Positions 16,847 through 26,393 of a DNA stretch of 64,000 nt are shown here, piece after piece. Each line of letters begins with the position of its first letter. Position 1 is the stretch's first letter. This stretch comes from TMP-7 sp038212445 (GTDB taxonomy: Bacteria; Acidobacteriota; Terriglobia; Bryobacterales; Bryobacteraceae), in contig JBBQUM010000017.1 of assembly GCA_038212445.1 (NCBI GenBank), positions 92,494 to 156,493 on the forward strand, given 5' to 3'. The notes under the pieces were generated by a model, which was given only the letters and a program-made list of their open reading frames with translations, searched no databases and was not told the origin of the DNA. The translations under genes and the position numbers were made by a program.

Positions 16847-18864
16847 TTGCCAGGAGTCCTTGGCAGTTTGGCGGCACCGAGTGAGTCGAGCGCTTTGTCG
16901 AGATCGGTGGTGTCGATGGACAAGGCTGTGGCCATCTTGAAGAAGATGTCCGTCTGATCCATATAGCCAGTGAACAGCAGTGCTCCGGGACCTTCAGCGG
17001 TAACGGGGACGCTGGAGCCGGTGTGGTCGCCAGTGCGGAAGCCAACGGCCAGGCGGCGTAGTCCGGCTCCTGAGTTGACCGGATAACCGGTGGCGGAATC
17101 GAGCGGATACGCTGGAGAGCCGGAGTAGGTGGAATAGGTGCTGGTGGCTGGCGTATCGGCGGGGCTGAGGGCAGCGAAAGTTCCCGGCATGCCGGCCGCG
17201 CCTCCGTTATTGCTGGCAGTAGTGCTGGTGTTGACGAAGGGAAGGGCGGCGCGCGCGTTGGAGTAAGAGTCGCCGAAGACAGTGAAGTCCTGATCACCGC
17301 GGGTGGTCTTAAAGGTGACCTTCTCGCTCTTGGTGCGGTCGAAGTATTCGGTGTCGGGCGTATTGCTGACGCCGATGATGCTCATTGATTGGTCGTGGTC
17401 CGCGGTGACAACGATGAGCGTGTCGCGGATGGCGCGCTTGGCGGCCCAGCTACGGGCTACGCCGACGGCCTTATCGAATTCGATGGTGTCCCAGATGGTT
17501 CCAGCGGCCTGGTTGGGATGCGACTGCTTGTCGATTGACGCGCCTTCCACCATCAGGATGAACGGCGAACTGGAGAACAGCGGGCCGGCGGAGAGGATCT
17601 CGATCGCCTTCTGGGTCATGAGGTCGAGCATCGGCTGATCGGTGTAGCCGCCGAAATCCACCAGCGGTTCTGAGGCGGGGCGGCGCAGTCCAAGTTTGTC
17701 GTAGGCGACGTCCATGTTTACGTCTGTGGCGGTCGCGATGCCATTACTGGCGGGCGCCGGCGATGCGGAACCCTTGAAAAGGCCGATCGTGGACTGGCCG
17801 AAGTTGACGCCCCGTAGTTCCGAGGCGTTGGTGACGTAGCGATATCCAAGGCTCTGGAATTCCGCGATGAGGTCGCGTTTGTCGGTGCGGCCGGCGGCCG
17901 TGAAAGGATCAGTGCCTCCGCCGAGCATGACTTCGAATGCGGGGCGGCCGTTGAGCATCGGATTTTCCCGATACTGGCGCGCAATCTCCAGGCGCGACTG
18001 GCGGTAGCCGGTGTACGCCCCTTCCACTGCGGGCGTGGCGTCGGTGACGGCGGCGGTGGTGACGATGCCGGCGCGATAGCCGAAGCGGCGTTTCAAATAC
18101 TGCCACAGGTTTTCGACGCGGGGATTGTCGGAGATGAACTGATAGGTAGCGGCGTTCGTAGAGCCGTTGAAGCGCCACTTGCAGTCGGTGCCGTCGCCGA
18201 GAGAGTTGACGGCGTTGAGGAAGCTCTTGTTACCCGTGGCCCACGCGGTGCCGGTGTTGGCGGAGTCGGGCACGATGGAGTCGGTGCCGTAGGTCATGGA
18301 CATGCCGCTGACGGGCATTTTGTCCATTTCGAGCAGGTCGTCGAAGTACCCGTCGCGGAACGAGTTCTTTCCGGTAGAGTCGACGATGGAACGTGCCACC
18401 AGGCGGGCGGAGTCGCGGTAGGCTGTGCCCATGGCGTCGCCGATAAACAGAATCATGTTTCGTCGCTGGCCGGGCGGCGGGTTAAACTCGCGAACCTGGA
18501 CGGTGCGGGTGTCCGTGACGGTGGCGCCACCGGCGGTAGCTGACACGCTCACTTTGATGTCGCCGGCAGTGTCAAACGACTGGAGGTCGGCACGCATGAC
18601 CCAGTCGGAGGAGGCATCGCAATCGAGATCGGCTTTGACCGGAGCGGAAAACTTGGAGGTGAGGTCGGCGCTGCCGGCGGTCACCTTGAGATTGCCGACG
18701 CTGGCGGCGTTGCGGACTTCGATCACCAGGTCGATCAGTTGTCCTTGGAGGAGGCGGGTCCGTTCTGGCAGCAGTACACGCAGGGATGGCGCGGATTGGC
18801 CAAATGATAATGAGGCAAGCGCCAGAGCGAGCACGGCGGGTGGCACAGCGCGATAGTTTCGCAA
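16843..18864 (-). CDS. PhoA-type alkaline phosphatase, exported
   Basis: The 673-residue protein has the complete metal and nucleophile set of alkaline phosphatases: FIGDAMG (first metal Asp), VPDSANTGTAWATG with the nucleophilic Ser, VEGASIDKQSH, TADHDQSM, and the late RTGDHTGSSVPV His motif. It hydrolyses phosphomonoesters in the periplasm. About 110 residues of extra beta-rich sequence lie between the signal peptide and the catalytic domain. The start is a TTG at 18864, chosen because AAGGAG lies six bases upstream and the product then begins LRNYRAVPPAVLALALASLSFGQ, a good signal peptide. The open frame upstream to 18909 has no such support. A small exported protein is translationally coupled downstream. 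Confidence 0.95.
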   Translation of the reverse strand: MRNYRAVPPAVLALALASLSFGQSAPSLRVLLPERTRLLQGQLIDLVIEVRNAASVGNLKVTAGSADLTSKFSAPVKADLDCDASSDWVMRADLQSFDTAGDIKVSVSATAGGATVTDTRTVQVREFNPPPGQRRNMILFIGDAMGTAYRDSARLVARSIVDSTGKNSFRDGYFDDLLEMDKMPVSGMSMTYGTDSIVPDSANTGTAWATGNKSFLNAVNSLGDGTDCKWRFNGSTNAATYQFISDNPRVENLWQYLKRRFGYRAGIVTTAAVTDATPAVEGAYTGYRQSRLEIARQYRENPMLNGRPAFEVMLGGGTDPFTAAGRTDKRDLIAEFQSLGYRYVTNASELRGVNFGQSTIGLFKGSASPAPASNGIATATDVNMDVAYDKLGLRRPASEPLVDFGGYTDQPMLDLMTQKAIEILSAGPLFSSSPFILMVEGASIDKQSHPNQAAGTIWDTIEFDKAVGVARSWAAKRAIRDTLIVVTADHDQSMSIIGVSNTPDTEYFDRTKSEKVTFKTTRGDQDFTVFGDSYSNARAALPFVNTSTTASNNGGAAGMPGTFAALSPADTPATSTYSTYSGSPAYPLDSATGYPVNSGAGLRRLAVGFRTGDHTGSSVPVTAEGPGALLFTGYMDQTDIFFKMATALSIDTTDLDKALDSLGAAKLPRTPGK

Positions 18865-19088
18865 GTCTTTCTCCTTATGACGATTGGCGGGCGAGAGGCC
18901 CAAGTGCAAGTCGTAAGGTTAGCGGTCGCAAGTTCTTGTCGAACTACAGTCGCGATACATGTTGGTTACAGAGTCACCCGACTGGGCGGTGGGCGCCGGA
19001 GGATCATGCAGCCGGCTTGAAGCGCCATCCGATCGTTAGCCAGCTCTCCATTGGCTGCCTCGATCTTCGCGTGCTACTATCTCCCAAA

Positions 19089-19640
19089 ATGACCTGGGCT
19101 GCGTACCTCACCTTGATTGTGAGTTGGGTTGTCTGGCTCACTCCGTTTGTGCGTATGAAACGATCGGGCGGCGTCCCCGCCGAGCGAGTGGATCCGAGAG
19201 CGCGAGTGGGCGTGGGGCTGCAGTCTCTGGCGTACTGGCTGCTGTTCGCAAATCCGTTCTGGCGGAGCGACATCAGTTCCTTGCGGCTGGCAGGGGCAAT
19301 TGTGTTCGCCCTCGCCGGTTGTCTGCTGGCAATGACCGCGCTGAAAGCCCTGGGGCGTCACTGGCGGATTGATGCAGGTCTCAATTCGGATCACGAATTG
19401 GTGCGCTCAGGACCGTACACCATCGTCCGGCATCCCATCTATTTGTCGATGTTCTCGATGCTCATCGCCACCGGCTGCGTGGTAGCGCCAAAGCTGTTTC
19501 TAGCCGCATCGATCGTGATCTTCCTCATAGGCACCGAGGTGCGCGTCACGATTGAGGATGCTCTGCTCTCGTCTCGCTTTAGCGCTGATTTTGAGCAATA
19601 CCGGCGGAGCGTGAGGGCCTATATCCCGCTCGTGCGTTGA
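19089..19640 (+). CDS. Isoprenylcysteine carboxyl methyltransferase-like membrane protein
   Basis: The 183-residue protein has about four to five membrane segments (for example YLTLIVSWVVWLTPFV, LAGAIVFALAGCLLAMTAL, LFLAASIVIFLIGTEV). It carries the ICMT/PEMT signature region GPYTIVRHPIYLSMF, preceded by LGRHWRI. Bacterial members are SAM-dependent methyltransferases of lipids or small amines, or have unknown substrates. The ATG at 19089 starts right at the first membrane segment. The frame is open upstream into the phosphatase 5' region, but that part is arginine-rich and looks non-coding. It is the only gene on the plus strand before the 19.7-kb decay zone, and its function here is not clear. 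Confidence 0.85.
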   Translation: MTWAAYLTLIVSWVVWLTPFVRMKRSGGVPAERVDPRARVGVGLQSLAYWLLFANPFWRSDISSLRLAGAIVFALAGCLLAMTALKALGRHWRIDAGLNSDHELVRSGPYTIVRHPIYLSMFSMLIATGCVVAPKLFLAASIVIFLIGTEVRVTIEDALLSSRFSADFEQYRRSVRAYIPLVR

Positions 19641-19687
19641 TCAGCTCCCGTCCGCGCACTTGAAGGAAACGCCCCAGCCAGCGGATG

Positions 19688-19709
19688 GTCTAACGGTCAT
19701 GCCAACTGA
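19688..19709 (+). repeat. Copy 2 of the 22-bp repeat, spanning the start of a small gene
   Basis: This segment matches 16224-16245 at 21 of 22 positions and contains the ATG (19699) of the small charged protein described next. Confidence 0.6.
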
Positions 19710-19854
19710 ACAGCCGAAGGAACAGCCCGTGAAGAAGCCAATCGACCACGAAAAAGACAAGGCGAACAACGAGGAGCACGAGAAAGAGCAGGTGGATCGA
19801 AACAAGCGCGTGAATGATACGGGCGGTGATCCACGCGAGCACGAACAGACGTAA
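19699..19854 (+). CDS. Small, highly charged hypothetical protein
   Basis: A 51-residue frame begins at ATG 19699 (MPTEQPKEQPVKKP) and ends at 19854. An in-frame TTG at 19660 would add 13 residues. More than half of the residues are Lys, Glu, Asp, Arg or Gln, with no hydrophobic core, so the product would be disordered. The start region is repeated at 16224-16245, where a shorter version of the same frame is found, which argues that this was or is a real small gene. Longer frames on the opposite strand are arginine- or leucine-skewed shadows. Function is unknown. Confidence 0.4.
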   Translation: MPTEQPKEQPVKKPIDHEKDKANNEEHEKEQVDRNKRVNDTGGDPREHEQT

Positions 19855-19896
19855 CCGGTCTCGCCGATCGTCCAACCGTGATAAGGTGTCTTTGCT

Positions 19897-20838
19897 TTGC
19901 AACTGATTGATCGACGGCAATTTTCAAAAGCGATGGCCGGGCTGGTGGCCGCAGCCACGGGCGGACAAGCGGAGGTGCTCGACCTCTGGGGAGGCCTTGT
20001 AGTCGACTGCCACCACCACCTGCGGCCTCAACCGGAAGCGAACATCGCTCATCTGGACGGTTGCGGTGTCTCGAACGCAATGGTGCTTGCGCGTGAGAAT
20101 ACCGCGGATAAAATTCCCATCCTGCAGAAGGACTTTCCCGGGAGAGTGCTGGGCTGGTTTGCCAGTGCCGACATCACCAAGCCCGAAGCTGAGCCGCTCT
20201 TGCGTCAAGCGATCAAGAAAGGTGCTATCGGTTTCGGCGAGATCAAGTTCCACGTTGAGGCAGCCGGTCCTGAGCTTCGACGCATGTACGCGCTGGCCGC
20301 CGAACTGAACGTTCCAATCCTGATTCACTTCCAGGAAGTGCCGCACACGCCCACCGAGGGTGTGTTCTCCACCGGCTTCAAGAATTTCGAGGCCATGCTG
20401 AAGGCCTATCCCAAGACGCGCTTTATCGGACACGCCGACGCGTTCTGGGCGAACATCAGCGCCGACTATGCCAATCAGGTCGCGTATCCGAGCGGTAAGG
20501 TGAAGCCCGGCGGCGTTACCGACAAGCTCCTCAGCGACTACGAGAATCTGTACGGCGACTTATCGGCGAACTCAGGAAACAATGCTCTGTCCCGCGATCC
20601 GGAGTTCACCGCGGGCTTCCTCAAACGGCACGAGGCCAAGTTGATTTTCGGCAGCGACTGCACGTGTGCCGATGGCAAGGGCGGCGGGACGGCGGCGGCC
20701 GGGAATCCGGCGGCCAGTCGACTGGCGGGAAAGTGCGTTGCGAGGGAGACGCTTGGGCTGCTGAAGAAAACGGTGTCGCCTGCCTCGTTCCGCAAGATGA
20801 CGTGGGACAATGCCCACCGCGTCTACCGGCTACTTTAG
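19897..20838 (+). CDS. Amidohydrolase (amidohydrolase-2 family), Tat-exported
   Basis: The 313-residue protein starts at a TTG (19897), with ATAAGG about ten bases upstream, and has a twin-arginine-like signal (DRRQFSKAMAGLVAAATGG). The TIM-barrel metal-dependent hydrolase features follow: VDCHHHLRPQ near the N-terminus, LIHFQEV, FIGHADAFW, and LIFGSDCTCADG with the late conserved Asp. Members hydrolyse or decarboxylate small ring or carboxylic compounds. The substrate is not evident. TWDNAHRVYRLL at the C-terminus matches the usual end of the family, so the gene is full length. It is bordered downstream by gene remnants. Confidence 0.85.
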   Translation: MQLIDRRQFSKAMAGLVAAATGGQAEVLDLWGGLVVDCHHHLRPQPEANIAHLDGCGVSNAMVLARENTADKIPILQKDFPGRVLGWFASADITKPEAEPLLRQAIKKGAIGFGEIKFHVEAAGPELRRMYALAAELNVPILIHFQEVPHTPTEGVFSTGFKNFEAMLKAYPKTRFIGHADAFWANISADYANQVAYPSGKVKPGGVTDKLLSDYENLYGDLSANSGNNALSRDPEFTAGFLKRHEAKLIFGSDCTCADGKGGGTAAAGNPAASRLAGKCVARETLGLLKKTVSPASFRKMTWDNAHRVYRLL

Positions 20839-20867
20839 TTCCCTTGCCTTCAAGCACGATCACTGAC

Positions 20868-20943
20868 AGTAAAATCCGCGCGCCGATTCCCGACAGGTTT
20901 GACTTGGCTCCAACCGATTTGCCGCGCAGCCAGTTGTTCCTGA
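20868..20943 (-). pseudogene. ASPIC/UnbV domain fragment (inverted)
   Basis: On the minus strand this piece encodes RNNWLRGKSVGAKSNLSGIGARI, a close match in pattern to the start of the ASPIC/UnbV domain, which normally reads NHWL...LVGTKSNR.GIGAR. In intact genes this follows directly after an FG-GAP stretch, and such a stretch is present next door at 20978-21067 but on the opposite strand. (The motif is cited from two overlapping parts of the translation.) Neither piece has a start or a complete domain. Confidence 0.6.
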
Positions 20944-20977
20944 GCGTACTGTCGCAGCCTGGCATCTGGGGCACATT

Positions 20978-21067
20978 TTTGACAACGACGGCGACATGGA
21001 TGTGCTGGTGATGAACGTGAACGAGCCACCGTCCCTGCTGCGGAACGACGTGGAAGGCGGTGAATAA
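20978..21067 (+). pseudogene. FG-GAP/VCBS repeat fragment of an UnbV-type protein
   Basis: The plus strand encodes FDNDGDMDVLVMNVNEPPSL followed by LRNDVEGGE and a TAA stop. This is the final FG-GAP calcium-loop repeat that normally precedes the UnbV domain. No start or upstream repeats remain. Together with the inverted UnbV piece at 20868-20943 it marks a gene that was broken and rearranged. Confidence 0.65.
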
Positions 21068-21083
21068 CCCCCATCGAACTCGC

Positions 21084-23641
21084 CTATTCCGACCGTAGCG
21101 CTCTGATCGGAGATATTGAACTCGCTACGCTGGCCGGAACCATCGCCGCGGCCAACGCACACACCGCCAGCGCCCCTGATGCCATTAAGAGAGCCGCCGG
21201 ATCCCAGAAAGATACCTCGTACAGCTGGCTGGCAATGAGCCGTCCAGCGCCAATCGACAGCGGTATTCCTAACACCAGGCACACCGCCACACGCGAGAAA
21301 GCGCCGCGAAGAACAAATCCAACCACGCGCGCCCGGTTAGCGCCTAGTGCCATCCGAATTCCGATTTCATTCGTTCGCTTCGCGACTTTGTAGGCAGTGA
21401 CTCCATACAATCCCACTGCTGCCAGCAGCAGCGCGACCACTCCGAACAGTCCGGCCAAGCTCGCAACCGCCCGCTCCTGATCGAATGTGAGGGCCACCTG
21501 CTGTTTCAATGTTCTGACGCTATTGAGCGTTAAATTGGGATCGACGCTCGCCAGCACTCGCGTCAGCAGCGGCTCCAGGATCCCCGGCGCCGCGTTCGTC
21601 ACCAGCAACAACCCGCCAACGAAGTGCGACTGCACTTCAATTCCCTGCAGCAGAGGCTCCTTCTAGTGGACGTATTGAGCCAGCGGAACATAAAACATCG
21701 GCCGCGCTGGACGGCGTCGTGTAAAGCCTGCGAACTTCGCGTCGCGCACGATACCGACAATGCGGAACGTACCGGCGTTCTGTGGAAGGTCAAGGCCGAA
21801 TGCTGCCCCAACGGGTCTTCGTCGCTTTTGAAAAACCTCTTCACGAACGTCTCGTTGACCACCCGCGACATTATCAGATGTCTCGTTGTCGCTACGGGCA
21901 ACATGCCGCCCACTCCGAGATTCTGTAAATAGTCGGCGCTCACCCGGTCCCACGATGCGTCCGAGTCCTCGCTCATCTTTCCCGGCGCATGGCCGGCGAC
22001 CATGATGATCTCGCCCCAGTTATTCGTCAGCGGGTTGTATAGCGCCAGACATGAGCCGCTGACACCGGGCAAGCGGTTCATGCCTCCTCCATTTGCCGGT
22101 AGAGAGAGGCCAACTGCGGCTGCGTATAAGCCGCAGGCGGCCGGTTCAGCGAAACCACCACCCGTCCTTCCGCCTTCTAGCCGAAGTTCTGCTGCTCGAG
22201 CTTGTTCAGGCTACGCGCCAAAATGGTAGCGCCCGCCACCAGCACTACCGACAGCGTGGCCTGTACCACCAGCAGCGCCTGCCGCGTGAAGGACGGGCCT
22301 GTCACTCGTGCTCCGTCCCGCTCCCCGCAATGCCTCCACTGGATCTGTCCGCGTGGCGAACCAGGCAGGAGCCGCGCCGAAAATGATGCCGGTGAGCAGC
22401 GCCAACCCGAACGCGAACGCAAGGACGAGCGGCGACGGCAACGTGCTGATGGGAATGAAATGTGATCCCCTGAACGCAAGTGACAGAAGCAGGCGTCCAG
22501 CCAGTACGGCTACCGCAACTCCGGCAATTCCACCAGCCACCGCCAGCAGGATGGCTTCCAATAATGCGTGTCCCACAATCTGACGCCGGTTGGCCCCCAT
22601 CGCCAGTCGCAGTGCGGTTTGCGAGCGCCGCGAAACCGCGCGGGCGAGCAGCAGGTTCGCTACATTCGCGCACGCAATCAGCAGCACCATGCCGCAGACG
22701 CCAAACAGAATCTGCAAGCTGCGGCCGTACTCTTCCTTCATTACCGCAACACCGCCGCCCGCCGGAACCACCGCGATCGTCTGCTTGGAGATCGCCTTCG
22801 CAATGTCGGCCATCCAGTTCGGCGGATAGCCCGAGTCATGTTGCATCCATTGCCGCAGCACGCCGGTGAGCCGAGGCGCCACACCGGCCGTCGACGCTCC
22901 CGGACGTAGGCGCCCAACCACGCGCAGCCACGCGGCGACGGACTGATGCAGCAGTGACCCGTCGCCTGCAATCAGCGTTTCCTGCTGCAGCGGGATCCAG
23001 ATGTCGGGAGGATCGCCACTCAGCGTTTCTCCGAAGAAACCGGGTTGCGCGACGCCGACCACCGTAAATGGATGCCCTTCGATCACGAACGTCGAACCGA
23101 CCACTGCGGGATCCCCACCATACTCCACCTGCCATGTTTGATGGCTCATCATCGCCACCGGGGGAGCCGCCCGCTTATCGTCATCCGGAGCCAGGAGTCG
23201 TTCACCAAATGCCCTCACGCCAAGCGTGGTGAAATAGTTCCCAGTCACGTATTCTGATCGCAACGGTTTGGCGATCTGTGCGGGACCCTCACGTCTCACG
23301 CTGAACCGCGCCCCGCCTGCCTGGAACCCCGCCACCTGCTCAAATTCGGTTGTTTCGGCATTCAGTCACTCAAACAACGGATAGGAGAACATCCCCCACT
23401 CGCCCTGCGGCCCGCCTTGGACGCAGCAATTGCTGCCGTCACCGATCCGATACAGCCGCGATGGATCCGCCACCGGGAGCGACTGCAGCATCACCGTGTG
23501 AATCATCGTGAAGATGGCCGTGGTTCCGCCGATTCCCAACGCCAGCGTGAGCACGGCCGCACCAGTAAAAATCGGCGACGCCTTGAACTGCCCCAACGTG
23601 TACAGGAGAGTGCTGCCTAGGTTCTGCATCGGAGGCCTCAA
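21084..23641 (-). pseudogene. Degraded ABC-type FtsX/MacB-like permease (ADOP type)
   Basis: Successive minus-strand frames together make one large permease. An N-terminal piece (23366-23641) holds the first membrane segment (FTGAAVLTLALGIGGTTAIFT). The central piece (22211-23335) has the MacB periplasmic core and three FtsX membrane segments (LFGVCGMVLLIACANVANLL). A frame change near 22480 continues to a TAG at about 22180 (ARSLNKLEQQNFG, stop). Further stops and shifts follow between 22180 and 21640. The C-terminal piece (21084-21635) has the last FtsX domain (LAGLFGVVALLLAAVGLYGV). At least three stops or frameshifts break it, so it is not a working transporter. Such single-gene permeases are very common in Acidobacteriota. 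Confidence 0.85.
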
Positions 23642-23729
23642 CAGGCTACTTCGTTCGTGCAGGCGCAGAGTTCCCAGCTATCCCTCGTTTTTCTGTCGCT
23701 TCGTCCAAAATACAAGGAGGTATTTACGT

Positions 23730-24611
23730 TTGAATCAAATACGCGTGCTCGCCCTCACTTGCATACTTGCCGCTCCGTCGCTTCTCACCGCGCAAACGGC
23801 ACTACGTCGACAGGCCCGCCACATCGCTGCGGGCGCGCAAGGGAAAGTGTCAGTGGCATGCCTCCTGCCGCAATCGAAGCTCAATTGCGACCTCAATCCG
23901 CGGGCTCGTCCACCCATGCAGTCTGTCTTCAAACTGCCACTCGGCGTCACCGTGCTCCACAAAGTCGAGCAAGGGGAACTTTCGTTGGACCAGCAGATTC
24001 GCTTCTCACCTGACGACCGTATCCTGCCGCACGTATATAGCCCGTTGCAGGATAAGCATCCGGAAGGTGGCGTCGACATCACTGTGCGCGAACTGCTGCG
24101 TCTGTCCGTCTCCTTGAGCGACAACGTGGCGGCGGATATGCTGCTGCGTGTCATCGGCGGTCCTAAGACGGTCAATTCCTATATCGCCTCGCTGGGTGTC
24201 AAAGGCTTCCATCTTGAGGATGGCGAACACGCCCTGCATCGCGATGTCACGGCGCAATACCGCAACTGGTTTGAGCCTGCCGCAGCAGTCCAATTTCTTC
24301 ACAAGATCGCCGGCAATTCAGTGCTAAACCCCGAAAGCACGAAGCTGCTGCTGACCTGGATGCATGCCTCCGTCCGAAGCAAACGGCTTGAGGCGGATCT
24401 CCCGGAGGGAACCTATGTGGCGCACAAAGCCGGCACCTCAGGCGTAGACAACGGGATCGCGCACGCCACCAACGATATTGGATTAATCACTCTGCCCGAC
24501 GGCCGGCAGTTGGCCATCGCAGTATTCATTACAGACTCGACCGCAGATGAAGCCACTCGCGAGAAGATCATCGCCCGCCTAGCCAGAGCTGCTTTCGACG
24601 CGGCAAAGTAG
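23730..24611 (+). CDS. Class A (serine) beta-lactamase
   Basis: The start is a TTG at 23730 preceded by AAGGAGG, giving a 293-residue protein with a signal peptide (LALTCILAAPSLLTAQ). The active site is intact: Ser65-x-x-Lys68 in MQSVFKLP, Ser130-Asp131-Asn132 in VSLSDNVAAD, Glu166 in LEDGEHAL, and Lys233-Ala-Gly in AHKAGTSG. The last is a variant of the usual KTG or KSG. It should hydrolyse beta-lactams in the periplasm, with its spectrum unknown. The frame is open upstream to 23508, but that part crosses the start of the decayed permease and has no ribosome site. It is divergent from that pseudogene and convergent with the membrane protein gene at 24618. Confidence 0.92.
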   Translation: MNQIRVLALTCILAAPSLLTAQTALRRQARHIAAGAQGKVSVACLLPQSKLNCDLNPRARPPMQSVFKLPLGVTVLHKVEQGELSLDQQIRFSPDDRILPHVYSPLQDKHPEGGVDITVRELLRLSVSLSDNVAADMLLRVIGGPKTVNSYIASLGVKGFHLEDGEHALHRDVTAQYRNWFEPAAAVQFLHKIAGNSVLNPESTKLLLTWMHASVRSKRLEADLPEGTYVAHKAGTSGVDNGIAHATNDIGLITLPDGRQLAIAVFITDSTADEATREKIIARLARAAFDAAK

Positions 24612-24617
24612 CTTGGT

Positions 24618-26381
24618 CTACTGCGGCGGTGCGGCGTCCAAATCGCGTAATGCGCGCTCCGCTTTCGGGTCGCTTCGCTTGGCGTGCGCCAAGTACAGAC
24701 TCAGCATCTGCCGCGCCGACTCTCTCACCTGGTTGTGCATCCAGTAGTCAGCCAGCGTCCGCGCGCACAGAGCGTCGTCGGGCGAATTGTCGATGTATGC
24801 TACGCACTCCCGGTTAAGATGCCTGAGCACGTGCCCGAGTTTATTGGAAATCGGTGGAGTGTCCGGCGTAGCGTTCCGCAGAAACACCATCGACTTGGTG
24901 TCCTCATAGACCAGGTCCCATCCGGTGGTGGCCGGGTTGGCCAGCGCCAGGGCCAAAGGATACATCGCCCCAGACACGTAGTCCATCGTATTCATCACAA
25001 CCAAATCGACACCGTACCGCTGCAGCAATTCGGCGCGAGGGCCGATCATCTGGTCGGCTCCCCCAGTAACACTGTCGTTAAACAGGATTTGCTTATAGTC
25101 GCGGTAAACGGACTCGCTGAGAGAGCGTCCGTCGATGAACACCCGGTCCTGCGGGGAAAGCTTCCAGATCAGGTAGCCTCCCTGTTCATGGGTATTGAAA
25201 ATCGGTCCCTTCAGGCGATGTTCCAATATGTACGCGGCGGCTCCGTCGGGAATCAGCCACTCGGCGACCCGCATATTTTGGAATCCGCCCCTCGCCACCA
25301 CCACGGCCAGTCCACATGCCGCTATCGCGGGCGCCAACCATGCTACAGTCGATGGCATTTTCGACTTGAAAGGGAAATACGCGGCGATGAGGACTGGTCC
25401 CAGAAACCCAATCAAAGGAATGTTGCGGAACGCCATCAGCGACGCGCTCGCGAATGCTGCGAACAAGACCCAGTGCACGGGTCTCACTCTCTTCCAGGCA
25501 AGAGCCAGCACCAGTGCGGCGCCGCACAGCAGGATGCCGAACGCATAGGGCGGCGCCCACAGGACGGGCGGCATCCATTCGATCAGGTTCGCCGTCATCG
25601 GACTTTTCCGATAGGCCAGCAGAGTCGAGACGACGGTGAATCCGTTAGGGTTGAAGCCTGACGCCAAAATCGCGGCGGCTGACGCGAGCCAGAGGCGCCT
25701 GTTCTCGGGCGTCCACGCCGGCCGCAGCAGTGCCTCGCCGCAGTAGGCGAGCAGCACCACCCATCCCAATGGAAATCCGCCATGACAGTTCGCCCAAATC
25801 AAAGCCAAGAGCGGCAGCGCCCAATAGCCGCGGCGCAACTCCAAAAGCGTCACGAATACGGCTACGCCAAGAAAACTGACACTTCCCGGACGGTCCGCCG
25901 CAAACGCTATCGCAACGCCGGCAGTGGCGCAGGCCGCGGCAATTCCGGCATAAGAGTTCGCTGACAACCGCGCCGCGAGAAACCCTGCGATTCCGCAATA
26001 GCAGGCGAGCAGGACAGCGCGCATCAGAATAATCCCAGGGAATCCGCTTACCGTATAAACGGTGTACATCAGCACTTGGCTCAGCCACTCATGGGTGAGG
26101 TTGAAGTGCCGGACCTGTGCCTCGCCTGGATAAGCAGGGGCAGCGTTGGAGGTGTAGGAAAAAGGGTCCGGCACTGGCAGTGCGTGATTCTCCAACACGT
26201 ACTGTCCGGTCTTCAGATGCCACCAGAAATCTGTGTCTTCAATCGGCTTGGAGAAAAGGCCAAGCAGACAGCACGCCGTGAGGAGAATGGTGACTGCCAG
26301 AAGCCAAGGGGCTGATTGAGCCGTCTGCGTTACAACCACCGGACTCGCCGTTCCCTGGCGCTTCTTGGTCTGCTGCCTCAT
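24618..26381 (-). CDS. Multi-pass membrane protein, possibly GT-C-like, unknown function
   Basis: The 587-residue protein has about eleven hydrophobic segments between residues 27 and 370, then a soluble C-terminal part of about 215 residues. Features that recall GT-C glycosyltransferase-like proteins are the early acidic loop after the first membrane segment (EDTDFWWHLKTGQYVLEN) and the later soluble domain with GPIFNTHEQGGYLIWKL and VFIDGRSLSESVYRDY. No glycan donor or acceptor can be proposed. The gene begins 12 bp after the stop of the EF-P-like gene on the same strand, so the two are probably one transcript. The last 70 residues contain a short helical repeat-like stretch. Confidence 0.75.
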   Translation of the reverse strand: MRQQTKKRQGTASPVVVTQTAQSAPWLLAVTILLTACCLLGLFSKPIEDTDFWWHLKTGQYVLENHALPVPDPFSYTSNAAPAYPGEAQVRHFNLTHEWLSQVLMYTVYTVSGFPGIILMRAVLLACYCGIAGFLAARLSANSYAGIAAACATAGVAIAFAADRPGSVSFLGVAVFVTLLELRRGYWALPLLALIWANCHGGFPLGWVVLLAYCGEALLRPAWTPENRRLWLASAAAILASGFNPNGFTVVSTLLAYRKSPMTANLIEWMPPVLWAPPYAFGILLCGAALVLALAWKRVRPVHWVLFAAFASASLMAFRNIPLIGFLGPVLIAAYFPFKSKMPSTVAWLAPAIAACGLAVVVARGGFQNMRVAEWLIPDGAAAYILEHRLKGPIFNTHEQGGYLIWKLSPQDRVFIDGRSLSESVYRDYKQILFNDSVTGGADQMIGPRAELLQRYGVDLVVMNTMDYVSGAMYPLALALANPATTGWDLVYEDTKSMVFLRNATPDTPPISNKLGHVLRHLNRECVAYIDNSPDDALCARTLADYWMHNQVRESARQMLSLYLAHAKRSDPKAERALRDLDAAPPQ

Positions 26382-26393
26382 CCCGTCGCTAAG

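Noticed and set aside
24684..25661. 325-residue plus-strand frame over the membrane protein gene
   Set aside because: It is the antisense of a membrane protein with clear hydrophobic segments. The product is rich in Arg, Gln and His, without motifs.
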